64,000 nucleotides of DNA from JAOPZW01 sp963806015 (GTDB taxonomy: Bacteria > Actinomycetota > Thermoleophilia > Solirubrobacterales > Solirubrobacteraceae), in assembly GCA_963806015.1 (NCBI GenBank), contig CAWDWM010000001.1, forward strand, positions 124,001 through 188,000. The letters are read 5' to 3'. This document shows, piece by piece, positions 1 to 7,620 of the stretch. Each line of letters starts with the position of its first letter. The first letter of the stretch is position 1. The translations under genes and the position numbers were made by a program. The notes below the pieces were generated by a model that was not told where the DNA came from, did no database searches, and was given only the letters and a program-made list of their open reading frames with translations.

Positions 1-416
1 CGCGGTGGCTGTTCGATCGCACGGTCCACGAGGGCTGCGACCGCGCCGGCCTTGCCGAGCAGGGCAAGTTCGCGGACTCCTTCGGCGCCGGCGATGGCTG
101 TCTCGTCAAGCTGGGGTGCATGGGGCCCGTCGTGAAGTGCAACGTGCCCGTCCGCGGCTGGGTCAACGGCATCGGCGGCTGCCCGAACGTCGGGGGCATC
201 TGCATCGGCTGTACGAGCGCTGGGTTCCCGGACCGTTTCATGCCCTTCGCGGAGCCCGCCCGGCTCGGCGTGCTCGCTGCGCGCGGAGCGCGCTTCACCT
301 ACGCCCCCGTCCTCAGGCATCTGCGCGAGCGCAAGATGCAGCGCACCTACGAGCGCGCGCCCGCGTGGCGGCGACCGGGCGCCGAGCTGAAGACGGGCTA
401 CGAGCGGCGCTGGTGA
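1..416 (+). CDS. [NiFe]-hydrogenase small subunit, C-terminal part (group 1h-like), truncated by window edge
   Basis: This is the electron-transfer subunit of a respiratory H2-uptake hydrogenase, cut off by the window start; the first full codon begins at base 3. The visible part starts RWLFDRTVHEGCDRAG and carries the cluster ligands typical of the family: HEGC, DGCLVKLGC, VKCN and GGCPNVGGICIGC, followed by the FPDRFMPF block. These would hold the distal and medial Fe-S clusters. The tail ending ELKTGYERRW resembles the high-affinity actinobacterial group 1h (HhyS) type, as I remember it, and no C-terminal membrane anchor is present. The downstream reading frame overlaps its stop by GTGA, so the two are translationally coupled. 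No large-subunit gene follows; it must lie upstream or elsewhere. Function is certain, subgroup is inference. Confidence 0.93.
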   Translation, partial: RWLFDRTVHEGCDRAGLAEQGKFADSFGAGDGCLVKLGCMGPVVKCNVPVRGWVNGIGGCPNVGGICIGCTSAGFPDRFMPFAEPARLGVLAARGARFTYAPVLRHLRERKMQRTYERAPAWRRPGAELKTGYERRW

Positions 417-694
417 CCGACGCGCTCACGCGCCCCGTCCATGCCGGCGGCACCGATCGGCCGTTCGGCGAGCTCAGCCTCGACGACGTGCGCGCGCACG
501 CGGCCGAGCTCTCCTCGGCCGCGGGCTGGGGTCCGACGGCGAGGGTCGCCACCGTCGCGCGGGCGTGGCGCGAGCTCGCCACGCACATGGCCGGCGCCGG
601 GGCGCAGACCGTGGCCGACCTCGGGGCGCAGACCGCTGCCGAGTTCGCCGAGCGCCTGTGGGTGCTGCCGCCCGGCGGCAGCCTGCTGCGCTGA
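413..694 (+). CDS. Small 93-aa protein coupled to the hydrogenase small subunit gene, function unknown
   Basis: A 93-residue protein starting at GTG 413, inside the stop of the hydrogenase gene (GTGA overlap), which strongly implies co-translation. The sequence is soluble and Ala/Thr-rich, with no cysteines, no signal peptide and no membrane segment. It has a predicted helical middle part (LDDVRAHAAELSSA, then TVARAWRELATHMAGAG) and a hydrophobic, Pro-Gly C-terminus (LWVLPPGGSLLR). I do not recognise the family. Its position suggests a role in assembly or function of the hydrogenase, but this rests only on coupling. A non-coding alternative is unlikely because the frame uses the same high-GC third positions as its neighbours. 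Confidence 0.65.
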   Translation: MTDALTRPVHAGGTDRPFGELSLDDVRAHAAELSSAAGWGPTARVATVARAWRELATHMAGAGAQTVADLGAQTAAEFAERLWVLPPGGSLLR

Positions 695-706
695 CCGCGC
701 GCGCCA

Positions 707-712
707 TATGCT
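707..712 (+). promoter_or_regulatory. Putative -10 box (TATGCT) for a leaderless GH5 transcript
   Basis: TATGCT lies 8 nt before the ATG at 721. The spacing matches the TANNNT-N6-8-start arrangement of leaderless actinobacterial genes. There is no Shine-Dalgarno sequence before this start. No clear -35 was seen. Confidence 0.4.
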
Positions 713-720
713 CGCGCCCC

Positions 721-2073
721 ATGCGCCGCCTGCTCTGCATCGTGCTGGTGATGGCGACCCTCCCGGCGAGCGCGCACGCGGCCGATCCGCTCGCCGTGAA
801 GCGCGGGCGCCTCGTCGACGGGCGCGGGCGCGCGGTCGTCCTGCACGGCGTCAACGTCGTCTACAAGCTTGCCCCCTACGCGCCGGACTTCACGCGCGCC
901 GACGCGCGCCGCGTGCGCGGCTGGGGCATGAACGCGATCCGGCTCGGGGTGTCGTGGCGGGCGCTCGAGCCCGCGCGCGGGAGCATCGACGCGGCCTACG
1001 TCGCGCGCGTGCGCACGCTGGTGCGCCGCGCCGGCGACGAGGGCCTGTGGGTGCTCATCGACATGCACCAGGACCTGTGGTCCGAGCGCTTCGGCGGCAA
1101 CGGCGCCCCCGACTGGGCCACGTTCGACGACGGCCAGCCGTTCGTGCCGACGCCGTTCCCCTTCGCCTATCTGCAGCCGGCCGTCGGGCGCTCATTCACG
1201 AGCTTCTGGGCGAACCGCGACGGTATCCGTGACGAGTACGTTGGCGCGTACGCTGCCCTGGCGAAGGCGCTCGCGCCCGAGACCGCGGTGATCGGCTACG
1301 ACGCCTTCAACGAGCCGGCCTGCGAGCTGACGGCCGCGCCGTGCGGCGTCCCGCCGCAGCCGGCGGCGGCTGCGGCCTACCTCGAGCCCTTCTATCGCTC
1401 GCTCGTGCCCGCCCTGCGCCGCGCCGACCCGAGCGCACCGACCTTCTACGAGGACTGGCTGACCACCGACTTCGGCTATCCGTTCGCTGTCCGTGTGGGC
1501 GCGGCCAACCAGGGCCTGAGCTACCACGTCTACTGCGGCCAGCCGATCCGCCCCGATCCGTGCCCCACACAGGAGACCCAGGCGCTGGCCAACGGCGTGC
1601 GCAACGCCGCGGACAACCACGCGGCCGCGCTCGTGACCGAGTTCGGGGCCACCGACAGGCTCGACGTCCTGCGCCGCGTGGCCGACGGCGCCGACGCGGT
1701 CGGCGTCGGCTGGCTGTACTGGCAGTACAAGACCTACGGCGACCCGACGACCTCGGCCGCCGGCGAGGGGCCCGACGCGGAGTCGCTCGTCACCCCTGGG
1801 GGCGCCGTGAAGGCGGCCAAGCTGCGCGTGCTGGCGCGCGCCTACCCGACGCGCATCGCCGGACGCGGGGCACGCTGGAGCTATCGCACGGCCGACGGGC
1901 ACTTCAACCTGCGCTGGACGGCGGTGCGCGGCGCCGACACCGTGGTCGCGCTGCCGCGGCTCGCCTACCCGCGCGGATTCGACGTGCGCGCCCACGGCGT
2001 GCGCGTGGTGCGCCGCGCGCCGTTGACCCTGCGCGGCTCGGGCCGCGCGTCCATCACCATCACCCGGAGGTAG
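721..2073 (+). CDS. Secreted glycoside hydrolase family 5 (cellulase/endoglycoceramidase-like)
   Basis: A 450-aa exported glycosidase. Residues 1-21 form a Sec signal peptide (hydrophobic core LLCIVLVMATL, cleavage near SAHA-AD). The rest is a GH5 TIM barrel: LHGVNVV at strand 1, GMNAIRLGVSW, the DMHQDLWSERFGG segment seen in endoglycoceramidase-like members, the acid/base Glu in YDAFNEP, and the nucleophile Glu in LVTEFGAT. A C-terminal beta-rich part (about 375-450) may be an accessory sandwich domain. Retaining hydrolysis of a beta-glucan or glycolipid is expected; the substrate cannot be read from sequence. The gene probably shares a transcript with the LLM oxidoreductase 2 nt downstream, but no functional tie is obvious. 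Confidence 0.9.
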   Translation: MRRLLCIVLVMATLPASAHAADPLAVKRGRLVDGRGRAVVLHGVNVVYKLAPYAPDFTRADARRVRGWGMNAIRLGVSWRALEPARGSIDAAYVARVRTLVRRAGDEGLWVLIDMHQDLWSERFGGNGAPDWATFDDGQPFVPTPFPFAYLQPAVGRSFTSFWANRDGIRDEYVGAYAALAKALAPETAVIGYDAFNEPACELTAAPCGVPPQPAAAAAYLEPFYRSLVPALRRADPSAPTFYEDWLTTDFGYPFAVRVGAANQGLSYHVYCGQPIRPDPCPTQETQALANGVRNAADNHAAALVTEFGATDRLDVLRRVADGADAVGVGWLYWQYKTYGDPTTSAAGEGPDAESLVTPGGAVKAAKLRVLARAYPTRIAGRGARWSYRTADGHFNLRWTAVRGADTVVALPRLAYPRGFDVRAHGVRVVRRAPLTLRGSGRASITITRR

Positions 2074-2075
2074 GC

Positions 2076-3056
2076 ATGGCCATCGGATGCTTCGTCTCGG
2101 TCGGGCGCGCGCTGCAGGACGCCGTCGCCCGCGTCGAACTGGCCGAGGAGCTCGGCTACGAGGCGGCGTACGTGACCCACATCGCGGCGCGCGACTCGCT
2201 CACCGTGCTCGCCGTGTACGCGGCGGCGACGTCGCGCATCGGGCTGGGGACCGGCGTGGTGCCGATCTACACGCGCACGCCGGCGACCATGGCGATGACG
2301 GCGGCGACGCTGCACGAGCAGTCCGGTGGGCGCCTGCGCCTGGGGCTCGGCGTCTCGCATCGCACCGTCGTGGAGGGCTGGCACGGCCAGACGATCGACA
2401 AGCCCGTGGCCGAGATGCGCGAGTACGTCGCCATCGTGCGCGCGATCCTCGCCGGCGAGCCGCCGCCCGCGGGCGAGAAGTGGCAGACGAGCTTCGCGCT
2501 CAGCGGCATCGGCCCCTACCCGGACCTTCCGATCTACATCGCCGCTCTGTCGCCGGCGATGCTGCGCCTGGCCGGCGAGGTCGGCGACGGCGCGATGCTG
2601 TGGCTGTGCAACCCCGAGTACGTCCGCGCCGTCGTCATGCCTGAGCTGCAGGCCGGGCGCCTGCGCGCCGGCAAGACGATGGAGGGCTTCGACGTGGTGG
2701 CCGCGGTCCCGTCGGCCGTGGTCGACGACCCCGCCGTCGCCTTTGCGGCGATGCGCCGAGACCTGCTGGCCTACTTCGGCCTGCCGTTCTACCGCGCGAT
2801 GCTCGAGCGCTCGGGCTTCGAGGCGGACATCGCCGCCTACGACGAGGCTGCCGCGCGCGGCGACGGCGAGAGCATGCAGGCCGGGATCTCCGAGCGCTTC
2901 CTGCGCGAGCTGTGCGCGATCGGGACGCCTGACGACGTACGCGACGGGTTGGCGCGGTACGTCGACGCGGGCGTCACGTCGCCGTGCGTGGGTCCGGTGG
3001 CCAAGACGGACTTCGAGGCGACGCTGCGGGCGGTGGCGCCCCACGGCAGCCCCTAA
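2076..3056 (+). CDS. LLM-class (luciferase-like) flavin or F420-dependent oxidoreductase
   Basis: A 326-aa single-domain bacterial luciferase-like TIM barrel. Typical blocks are visible: LAEELGYEAAYVTHI near the N-terminus, SRIGLGTGVVPIYTRTPATMAMTAATL, SGGRLRLGLGVSHR, and the late IGTPDDVRDGLARYVDAGV helix. Such enzymes use FMNH2 or reduced F420 to oxidise or reduce small substrates; the actinobacterial background makes F420 plausible, but nothing in the sequence settles it. The start at ATG 2076 is supported by CGGAGG just upstream, overlapping the GH5 stop region. The stop overlaps that of the convergent lipoprotein gene by two bases, so there is no room for a terminator between them. Confidence 0.9.
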   Translation: MAIGCFVSVGRALQDAVARVELAEELGYEAAYVTHIAARDSLTVLAVYAAATSRIGLGTGVVPIYTRTPATMAMTAATLHEQSGGRLRLGLGVSHRTVVEGWHGQTIDKPVAEMREYVAIVRAILAGEPPPAGEKWQTSFALSGIGPYPDLPIYIAALSPAMLRLAGEVGDGAMLWLCNPEYVRAVVMPELQAGRLRAGKTMEGFDVVAAVPSAVVDDPAVAFAAMRRDLLAYFGLPFYRAMLERSGFEADIAAYDEAAARGDGESMQAGISERFLRELCAIGTPDDVRDGLARYVDAGVTSPCVGPVAKTDFEATLRAVAPHGSP

Positions 3057-3454
3057 CCTCCCGCCAGCGCCCCGATCTTCCAATCCCCGCCCTCCCGCAC
3101 GAGCGCGACCGTGTCGTCGGAGGCCGGCTGGTTGGCGGCGGTGGTGTGCACCGCGGCGCTCGCGCGATCGCCCGTGATGGTCACCTTGCGGACCTCGAGC
3201 TTCGGGGCCTGCACGTCCTCCAGGGCGGTCTTCATCGCGTTCTCGCAGGTCAGCCCCGCGCGGCGGACGCTGTCGATCACGGGCTTGGCCAGCAGATCGG
3301 CGCAGACGCGGCGGTAGTCGTGCGCGGCGCTGGCCGCGCCGAAGGCCGCGAGCGTGTCGCGAACGCGGTCCTCCTCCGAGCGCTTGGGGCTCCCGCCGCC
3401 GCCGCACGCGCCGAGTATCAGGGCGCCGCAGAGCAGCAGGGTTGCGAGCCGCAT
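3053..3454 (-). CDS. Small putative lipoprotein, function unknown
   Basis: A 133-aa protein with a classic lipoprotein signal: MRLATLLLCGALILGAC, the Cys at 17 being the lipidation site, followed by a Gly-rich linker. The mature part is a compact alpha/beta domain (helix EEDRVRDTLAAFGAASAAHDY, later strands around VRKVTITGDRASAAVHT and VALVREGGDWKIGAL). The pattern 'helix with YxxVCxxL, then beta strands ending GDWKI' resembles NTF2-like extracytoplasmic domains, but this is only a fold-level impression. Two further cysteines (CADLL and LTCEN) could form a disulphide. It is transcribed divergently from moaA, sharing a 24-bp promoter. Confidence 0.8.
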   Translation of the reverse strand: MRLATLLLCGALILGACGGGGSPKRSEEDRVRDTLAAFGAASAAHDYRRVCADLLAKPVIDSVRRAGLTCENAMKTALEDVQAPKLEVRKVTITGDRASAAVHTTAANQPASDDTVALVREGGDWKIGALAGG

Positions 3455-3462
3455 CGGGCGGC

Positions 3463-3472
3463 AGGATACGCT
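3463..3472. promoter_or_regulatory. Overlapping divergent -10 boxes (AGGATACGCT) between lipoprotein gene and moaA
   Basis: On the plus strand TACGCT (3467-3472) lies 6 nt before the moaA ATG at 3479. On the minus strand TATCCT (3468-3463) lies 8 nt before the lipoprotein ATG at 3454. The two hexamers share one TA step, giving the symmetric pattern ANNNTANNNT. Both genes appear leaderless. The whole intergenic space is 24 bp. Confidence 0.45.
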
Positions 3473-3478
3473 GGGGGT

Positions 3479-4468
3479 ATGGCGATGGATCCGCTTCTCG
3501 ACGGGCACGGCCGCCAGATCGGCGATCTGCGCGTGTCGGTCACCGACCGCTGCAACTTCCGCTGCCAGTACTGCATGCCGGCGGAGGGGCTGCCGTGGCT
3601 CGAACGCGACGACGTGCTGCACTTCGAGGAGATCGAGCGGCTCGTGGGCCTGCTGGCCGCGATGGGCGTCACCGACGTGCGCCTCACCGGCGGCGAGCCG
3701 CTCGTGCGCCGCGACTTCCCCAGGCTGGTCGGGATGCTCGCCCCGCTGGTCGAGGACCTGAGCATCACCACCAACGGCTACCTGCTCGAGCGCGACGCCG
3801 AGGCCCTGGTCACCGCCGGCGCCACGCGCTTCAACGTCTCGATCGACTCCCTGCAGCGCGATCGCTTCTTCGAGATGACGCGCCGCGACGCGCTGCCTCG
3901 GGTGCTGCGCGGCCTCGAGGTGCTGGCGGGCTTCCCCGACGCCCATCCGATCAAGGTCAACGCGGTCGCGATGCGCGGCTTCACCGAGGACGAGGTGCTG
4001 CCCTTCGCGCGCTTCGCCCGCGAGCACCCCTACGAGGTGCGCTTCATCGAGTTCATGCCGCTGGACGCCGACCACGCCTGGACGCCCGACAGCGTCCTGT
4101 CGGGCGACGAGATCCGCTCGATCATCGAGCAGCACTGGGCGCTCGAGCCGGTGCAGCGCGAGCCGCACGCCACCGCGCGCGTCTACCGCTTCGCCGACGG
4201 CGAGGGCGCCATCGGCTTCATCAACCCGGTCTCCGAGCCCTTCTGCGGCGACTGCAACCGCATCCGCCTGACCGCGGACGGCCGGCTGCGCACGTGCCTG
4301 TTCTCGCTCAACGAGACCGACCTGCGCGCGCCCATGCGGGCGGGCGCCGACGACGGCGAGCTCGAGCAGATCGTGCGTGCGGCGGTGTGGCGCAAGGAGC
4401 TCAAGCACCACGTCAACGAACCGGGCTTCGTCCAGCCGCTGCGGACGATGAGCGCCATCGGCGGCTGA
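3479..4468 (+). CDS. moaA: GTP 3',8-cyclase MoaA (molybdenum cofactor biosynthesis)
   Basis: A 329-aa radical SAM enzyme for the first step of molybdopterin synthesis, converting GTP to 3',8-cyclo-GTP. The N-terminal radical SAM motif C25-x3-C29-x2-C32 (CNFRCQYC) is followed by the SAM-binding RLTGGEPLVR block and VSIDSL. The C-terminal second cluster site is intact: CGDCN then RLRTC, with the RIR run for GTP. The protein ends in the family's typical Gly-Gly tail (MSAIGG). The start at ATG 3479 is chosen over ATG 3485 because it sits 6 nt behind a TACGCT box. No other mo-cofactor genes are in the window, so it stands alone here. It converges on the enoyl-CoA hydratase gene with a 9-bp gap. 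Confidence 0.97.
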   Translation: MAMDPLLDGHGRQIGDLRVSVTDRCNFRCQYCMPAEGLPWLERDDVLHFEEIERLVGLLAAMGVTDVRLTGGEPLVRRDFPRLVGMLAPLVEDLSITTNGYLLERDAEALVTAGATRFNVSIDSLQRDRFFEMTRRDALPRVLRGLEVLAGFPDAHPIKVNAVAMRGFTEDEVLPFARFAREHPYEVRFIEFMPLDADHAWTPDSVLSGDEIRSIIEQHWALEPVQREPHATARVYRFADGEGAIGFINPVSEPFCGDCNRIRLTADGRLRTCLFSLNETDLRAPMRAGADDGELEQIVRAAVWRKELKHHVNEPGFVQPLRTMSAIGG

Positions 4469-4477
4469 GCCGCCGGC

Positions 4478-5320
4478 CTACACCGTCGCGGGCCCCTGGC
4501 CGTAGTCGCCGAACGGGGCGTCGCGGTCGGCCACGGCCCCGCCGACGTCGGCCAGCCCGCGCTGCGTGAAGGCCATCCCCTCGGGCGTATGGCGCGCCGC
4601 GCCGTCCAGCAGCGTCCCGATCGTCTGCGTCGTGTGCAGGCCCATCTGCTCGAAGGCCTGATTGACGAGCAACTTCATCATCGCCGCCTGGTTGTGGGGC
4701 AGCAGCGCCACGCGCCGGGCCAGCGCCAGGCAGGCGGCCTCGAGCTCGTCCTCGGGCACGGCCTCGGAGGCCAGCCCCCACTCGACGGCGCGCCGGCCGT
4801 CGATGGCGTCGCCGGTGAGCAACAGGCGCTTGGAGCGCTCCAGGCCCAGGCGGTACATCCACATCGCCGTTGTCGGCGAGCCCCAGACGCGCGCCGGCGG
4901 GTAGCCGATGCGGCAGTCCTCGGCGCACACGACGAGGTCGCAGCACAGCGCGAAGTCGGTGCCGCCGGCGACGCAGTAGCCATGGACCTGCGCGATAACC
5001 GGCTTGGGCGAGCGCCACAGCGCCATGTATGCGTCGACGAAATGGCGCATGGTCTGGTAGTCCGCGATCGGGTCCCACGGTGCTCCCGCCTCGGCCTCCT
5101 GCATCGAGGCGGAGCCCCAGCCGATGTCGTACCCGGCGCAGAACGCGCGCCCGGCGCCGCGCAGGCGCACCACGCGCACGTCGCCGTCGTCCAGCGCCCG
5201 TGCCAGCGCGGCGCCGAAGTCCTCGACGAGCTCGGGCGTGATCGCGTTCAGCCGCTGCGGGCGGTTGAGGGTGAGCGTCGCCACGCCGTCGGCGGCCTCG
5301 TAGAGCACGGTGTCGCCCAT
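4478..5320 (-). CDS. Enoyl-CoA hydratase/isomerase family protein with altered catalytic glutamates
   Basis: A 280-aa crotonase-fold protein. The family blocks are clear: TLTLNRPQRLNAIT at the N-terminus, GAGRAFCAGYDI for the first oxyanion hole, and HGYCVAGGTDFALCCD for the second. In true hydratases the second block reads GGxCEL and a later PE motif supplies the other acid; here these are GGTDF and IGYPPARVWG, so one Glu is Asp and the other is absent. Straight enoyl-CoA hydration is therefore doubtful; isomerase, hydrolase or decarboxylase activity on an acyl-CoA is more likely. The start at ATG 5320 is 7 nt behind a minus-strand TAGGCT box. It stands alone. Confidence 0.88.
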   Translation of the reverse strand: MGDTVLYEAADGVATLTLNRPQRLNAITPELVEDFGAALARALDDGDVRVVRLRGAGRAFCAGYDIGWGSASMQEAEAGAPWDPIADYQTMRHFVDAYMALWRSPKPVIAQVHGYCVAGGTDFALCCDLVVCAEDCRIGYPPARVWGSPTTAMWMYRLGLERSKRLLLTGDAIDGRRAVEWGLASEAVPEDELEAACLALARRVALLPHNQAAMMKLLVNQAFEQMGLHTTQTIGTLLDGAARHTPEGMAFTQRGLADVGGAVADRDAPFGDYGQGPATV

Positions 5321-5327
5321 CCGGCGC

Positions 5328-5337
5328 AGCCTATGCT
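5328..5337. promoter_or_regulatory. Overlapping divergent -10 boxes (AGCCTATGCT)
   Basis: Plus-strand TATGCT (5332-5337) is 7 nt before ATG 5345. Minus-strand TAGGCT (5333-5328) is 7 nt before ATG 5320. The hexamers share a TA step exactly as in the moaA intergenic region, and the complete gap between the two start codons is only 24 bp. Confidence 0.45.
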
Positions 5338-5344
5338 GTGCGCG

Positions 5345-5911
5345 ATGGAACCGTCCGTCGAGACCAAGGCCTGGCTGCGCTGCTACCGCTGCTGGTCGAC
5401 CGACCTCGAGGTGCAGGTGCACTACGAGGGCATTCACAAGATCGACCCGCAGACCGGCGAGCGCGGCGAGGTCGTCGACGAGCTGCAGGAGGCCGTCGTG
5501 CAGTGCCTGGACTGCATGCACGACCAGCCCCATCTCGGCTTCCGCGACGGCCGCGTCGAGCCGATCGAGGACCGCTGGGAGCGCATGATCGCCGGCACGC
5601 CGTGGGTCGCCTCGTGCACGGTCACCGTCGACGCCGAGGAGGTCGAGACGTGCTCGGGCCCCGAAGCCGGCGACGCACTCAGCTACGCCGCCTTCGGCGA
5701 CCACGGCACGCGCGAGTTCTTCACCCACGTGCGCTTCCACAAGCACGACGACGAGAACACGATCACCGTCCACCTGCTCGTCGAGCTCTACGCCCGCTCG
5801 CAGGAGGAGGCCACCGAGGTCCTCGAGGAGGCGGCCCGGGGCCGCCTCGCCCTGACGTCGCTCGCCGAGGAGTCGCGGCCCCCGGCCGCCACCGGCGACG
5901 ACCCGCACTGA
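5345..5911 (+). CDS. Conserved-type protein with two CxxC pairs, function unknown
   Basis: A 188-aa soluble protein of unknown function. Near the N-terminus it has CYRC (residues 13-16) and about 40 residues later CLDCMHD, which together look like a four-Cys zinc ribbon. The segment between them is beta-rich (LEVQVHYEGIHKID). The middle and C-terminal parts are acidic, with VRFHKHDDENTITVHLLVELYA suggesting a strand plus a dimerising helix. There is no signal peptide or membrane segment. The start at ATG 5345 is 7 nt behind TATGCT, consistent with a leaderless message. It is followed by the GGDEF regulator 43 nt downstream, but nothing links their functions. Confidence 0.75.
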   Translation: MEPSVETKAWLRCYRCWSTDLEVQVHYEGIHKIDPQTGERGEVVDELQEAVVQCLDCMHDQPHLGFRDGRVEPIEDRWERMIAGTPWVASCTVTVDAEEVETCSGPEAGDALSYAAFGDHGTREFFTHVRFHKHDDENTITVHLLVELYARSQEEATEVLEEAARGRLALTSLAEESRPPAATGDDPH

Positions 5912-5954
5912 GCGCGCGCCTCAACTTCACCCGGCGTCGACCGACCCCAGGGAG

Positions 5955-7604
5955 GTGACCGATTCCGACGGCCTCCGCACGCCCTTCGCCGAGGAGACCG
6001 GCGCGCACCTGCTTGCCATGCTGCGCGCCGCCGCTCGCGCGCGCCTTGGCCACGATCCATCGACGGCCCTGGCCGAGATCGCCGGGCACGCGCGCGAGCT
6101 GCGCGGCGCCGCCGCGACCGTCGGGCTCGAGCCCGTCGCCGCCGTGGCGCTCGACATCGAGCGCGCCGCGCTGGCCGCCGGCGACTCCGAGGCCATCGCG
6201 CTGCTCGCCGACCGGGTCGCGGCCCTGCACGACGGCCTGGCCCTGATCCTGCGCGGCCAGGCGCTGCTGGGCGCGCGGCGCTCGCCGTCGGCCGACGTGC
6301 CGGTCCTGCGCGAGGCTCCGCGTGCAGGCCCGACCGTGCTGCTGGTCGACGACAGCCCTGTGACCCTTCGCGTCCACGCGGATCTGCTGCGCCGCGCCGG
6401 CTTCGAAGTGCGCGGCGCTCGCGATGGCGCCGACGCCCTCGACGCGCTCCGCGCCGCCCCCGTCGACGTCATCGTCAGCGACGTCGACATGGCGCCGATG
6501 GACGGCCTCGCGCTGCTGCGCGCCGTCCGCGAGGACCCGGCCACCATCGTGCTCCCCTTCGTCTTCGTCAGCGCCCGCCCGGCCGACGCGATCGCCGCCG
6601 CGTGCGACGGCCTGCACGTCGACGCCGTCCTCTCCAAGGGCGCCGCCGAGCAGCAGCTGCCGGCCGCGGTCCACGCCGCCCTGGCCGGCGGGCACGGGCA
6701 GCCCGCCGCCCGCGTGCTCGTGGCCGACGACTCGGGCCTCGTGCGCTCGATGATGCGCGACCACCTGATCGCCGCCGGCTACGAGGTGCTCGAGGCCCAG
6801 GACGGCGAGGAGGCGCTCGCGCGCATCCGCGACACCGTCCCCGACGTGGTTCTCCTGGACCGCGACATGCCGCGACTGGACGGGCTCTCCGTGCTCGATG
6901 CGATGCTGGCCGACGAGGCCACCTCCGGTATCCCGGTGGTGTTCGTCACGGGGCGCGCCACCGCCAGCGAGCTGGCCGAAGGTCTCGGTCGCGGCGCCCA
7001 CGACTACGTCCGCAAGCCTGTCGAGGCGGCCGAGCTCATCGCCCGCGTGCGCTCGGCGCTGCGGACCCGCCGGCTGCGCGACGAGCTGCGCGAGCGCAAC
7101 CTCCAGCTCGAGCGCATGGCCCGAACCGACATGCTCACGGGCATGGTCAGCCGTGGTCACGGAGCCGCCGTGCTGGCCGACGCATGCACCGCCGCCGCCG
7201 CGGGGGCGTCGCTCGCGGTCGTGATGGCCGACGTCGACCACTTCAAGACGATCAACGATCACCACGGCCACGCCACCGGCGACGCCGTGCTGCGCGCCGT
7301 CGCCGGCGTCATGCGCGACGGCATCGTCACCGGCGAGACCGCCGTGCGCTGGGGTGGCGAGGAGTTCCTGCTCGTGCTCCCCGGTTGCGATGCGGCCGGC
7401 GCCCTTGCGCGCGCCGAGCGCCTGCGCCACGCGCTGGGCGCCTCCCCGGTCGACGCCGGCGGGCGCCACCATGGCGTCACCGTCAGCTTCGGCTACGCGA
7501 TCCTGGCTCCCGGCGAGACGCCCGAGGCTCTCGTGGCCCGCGCCGACGAGGCGCTCTACGCCGCCAAGGCCGCCGGGCGCGACCGCGTCGCGGCCGCCGC
7601 GTAG
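5955..7604 (+). CDS. Two-receiver response regulator with GGEEF diguanylate cyclase output
   Basis: A 549-aa cytosolic signalling protein. Residues about 20-105 look like an Hpt helical bundle, but the phospho-His position holds Arg47 (ARELRGAA instead of AHxLKGxA). Receiver 1 (about 127-245) keeps the acidic pair D132-D133, the acceptor D176 and K228. Receiver 2 (about 253-370) keeps D258-D259, D302 and K354. The GGDEF domain (about 388-545) has an intact GGEEF signature, so c-di-GMP synthesis is expected; the usual RxxD inhibitory site is not conserved. The layout is PleD-like with an extra N-terminal module. GTG 5955 is the start used here; GGGAG sits immediately before it, so a start further in is possible. 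Confidence 0.9.
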   Translation: MTDSDGLRTPFAEETGAHLLAMLRAAARARLGHDPSTALAEIAGHARELRGAAATVGLEPVAAVALDIERAALAAGDSEAIALLADRVAALHDGLALILRGQALLGARRSPSADVPVLREAPRAGPTVLLVDDSPVTLRVHADLLRRAGFEVRGARDGADALDALRAAPVDVIVSDVDMAPMDGLALLRAVREDPATIVLPFVFVSARPADAIAAACDGLHVDAVLSKGAAEQQLPAAVHAALAGGHGQPAARVLVADDSGLVRSMMRDHLIAAGYEVLEAQDGEEALARIRDTVPDVVLLDRDMPRLDGLSVLDAMLADEATSGIPVVFVTGRATASELAEGLGRGAHDYVRKPVEAAELIARVRSALRTRRLRDELRERNLQLERMARTDMLTGMVSRGHGAAVLADACTAAAAGASLAVVMADVDHFKTINDHHGHATGDAVLRAVAGVMRDGIVTGETAVRWGGEEFLLVLPGCDAAGALARAERLRHALGASPVDAGGRHHGVTVSFGYAILAPGETPEALVARADEALYAAKAAGRDRVAAAA

Positions 7605-7619
7605 CCGCGCGAGCGCGGC
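7604..7619. terminator. Short hairpin in the convergent gap (bidirectional terminator candidate)
   Basis: GCCGCG-CGAG-CGCGGC forms a 6-bp perfect GC stem with a 4-nt loop. It fills the 16 bp between the stop of the GGEEF gene and the stop of the glutamate dehydrogenase gene. There is no U-tract on either strand, so strong intrinsic termination is not assured. Confidence 0.4.
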
Positions 7620-7620
7620 C

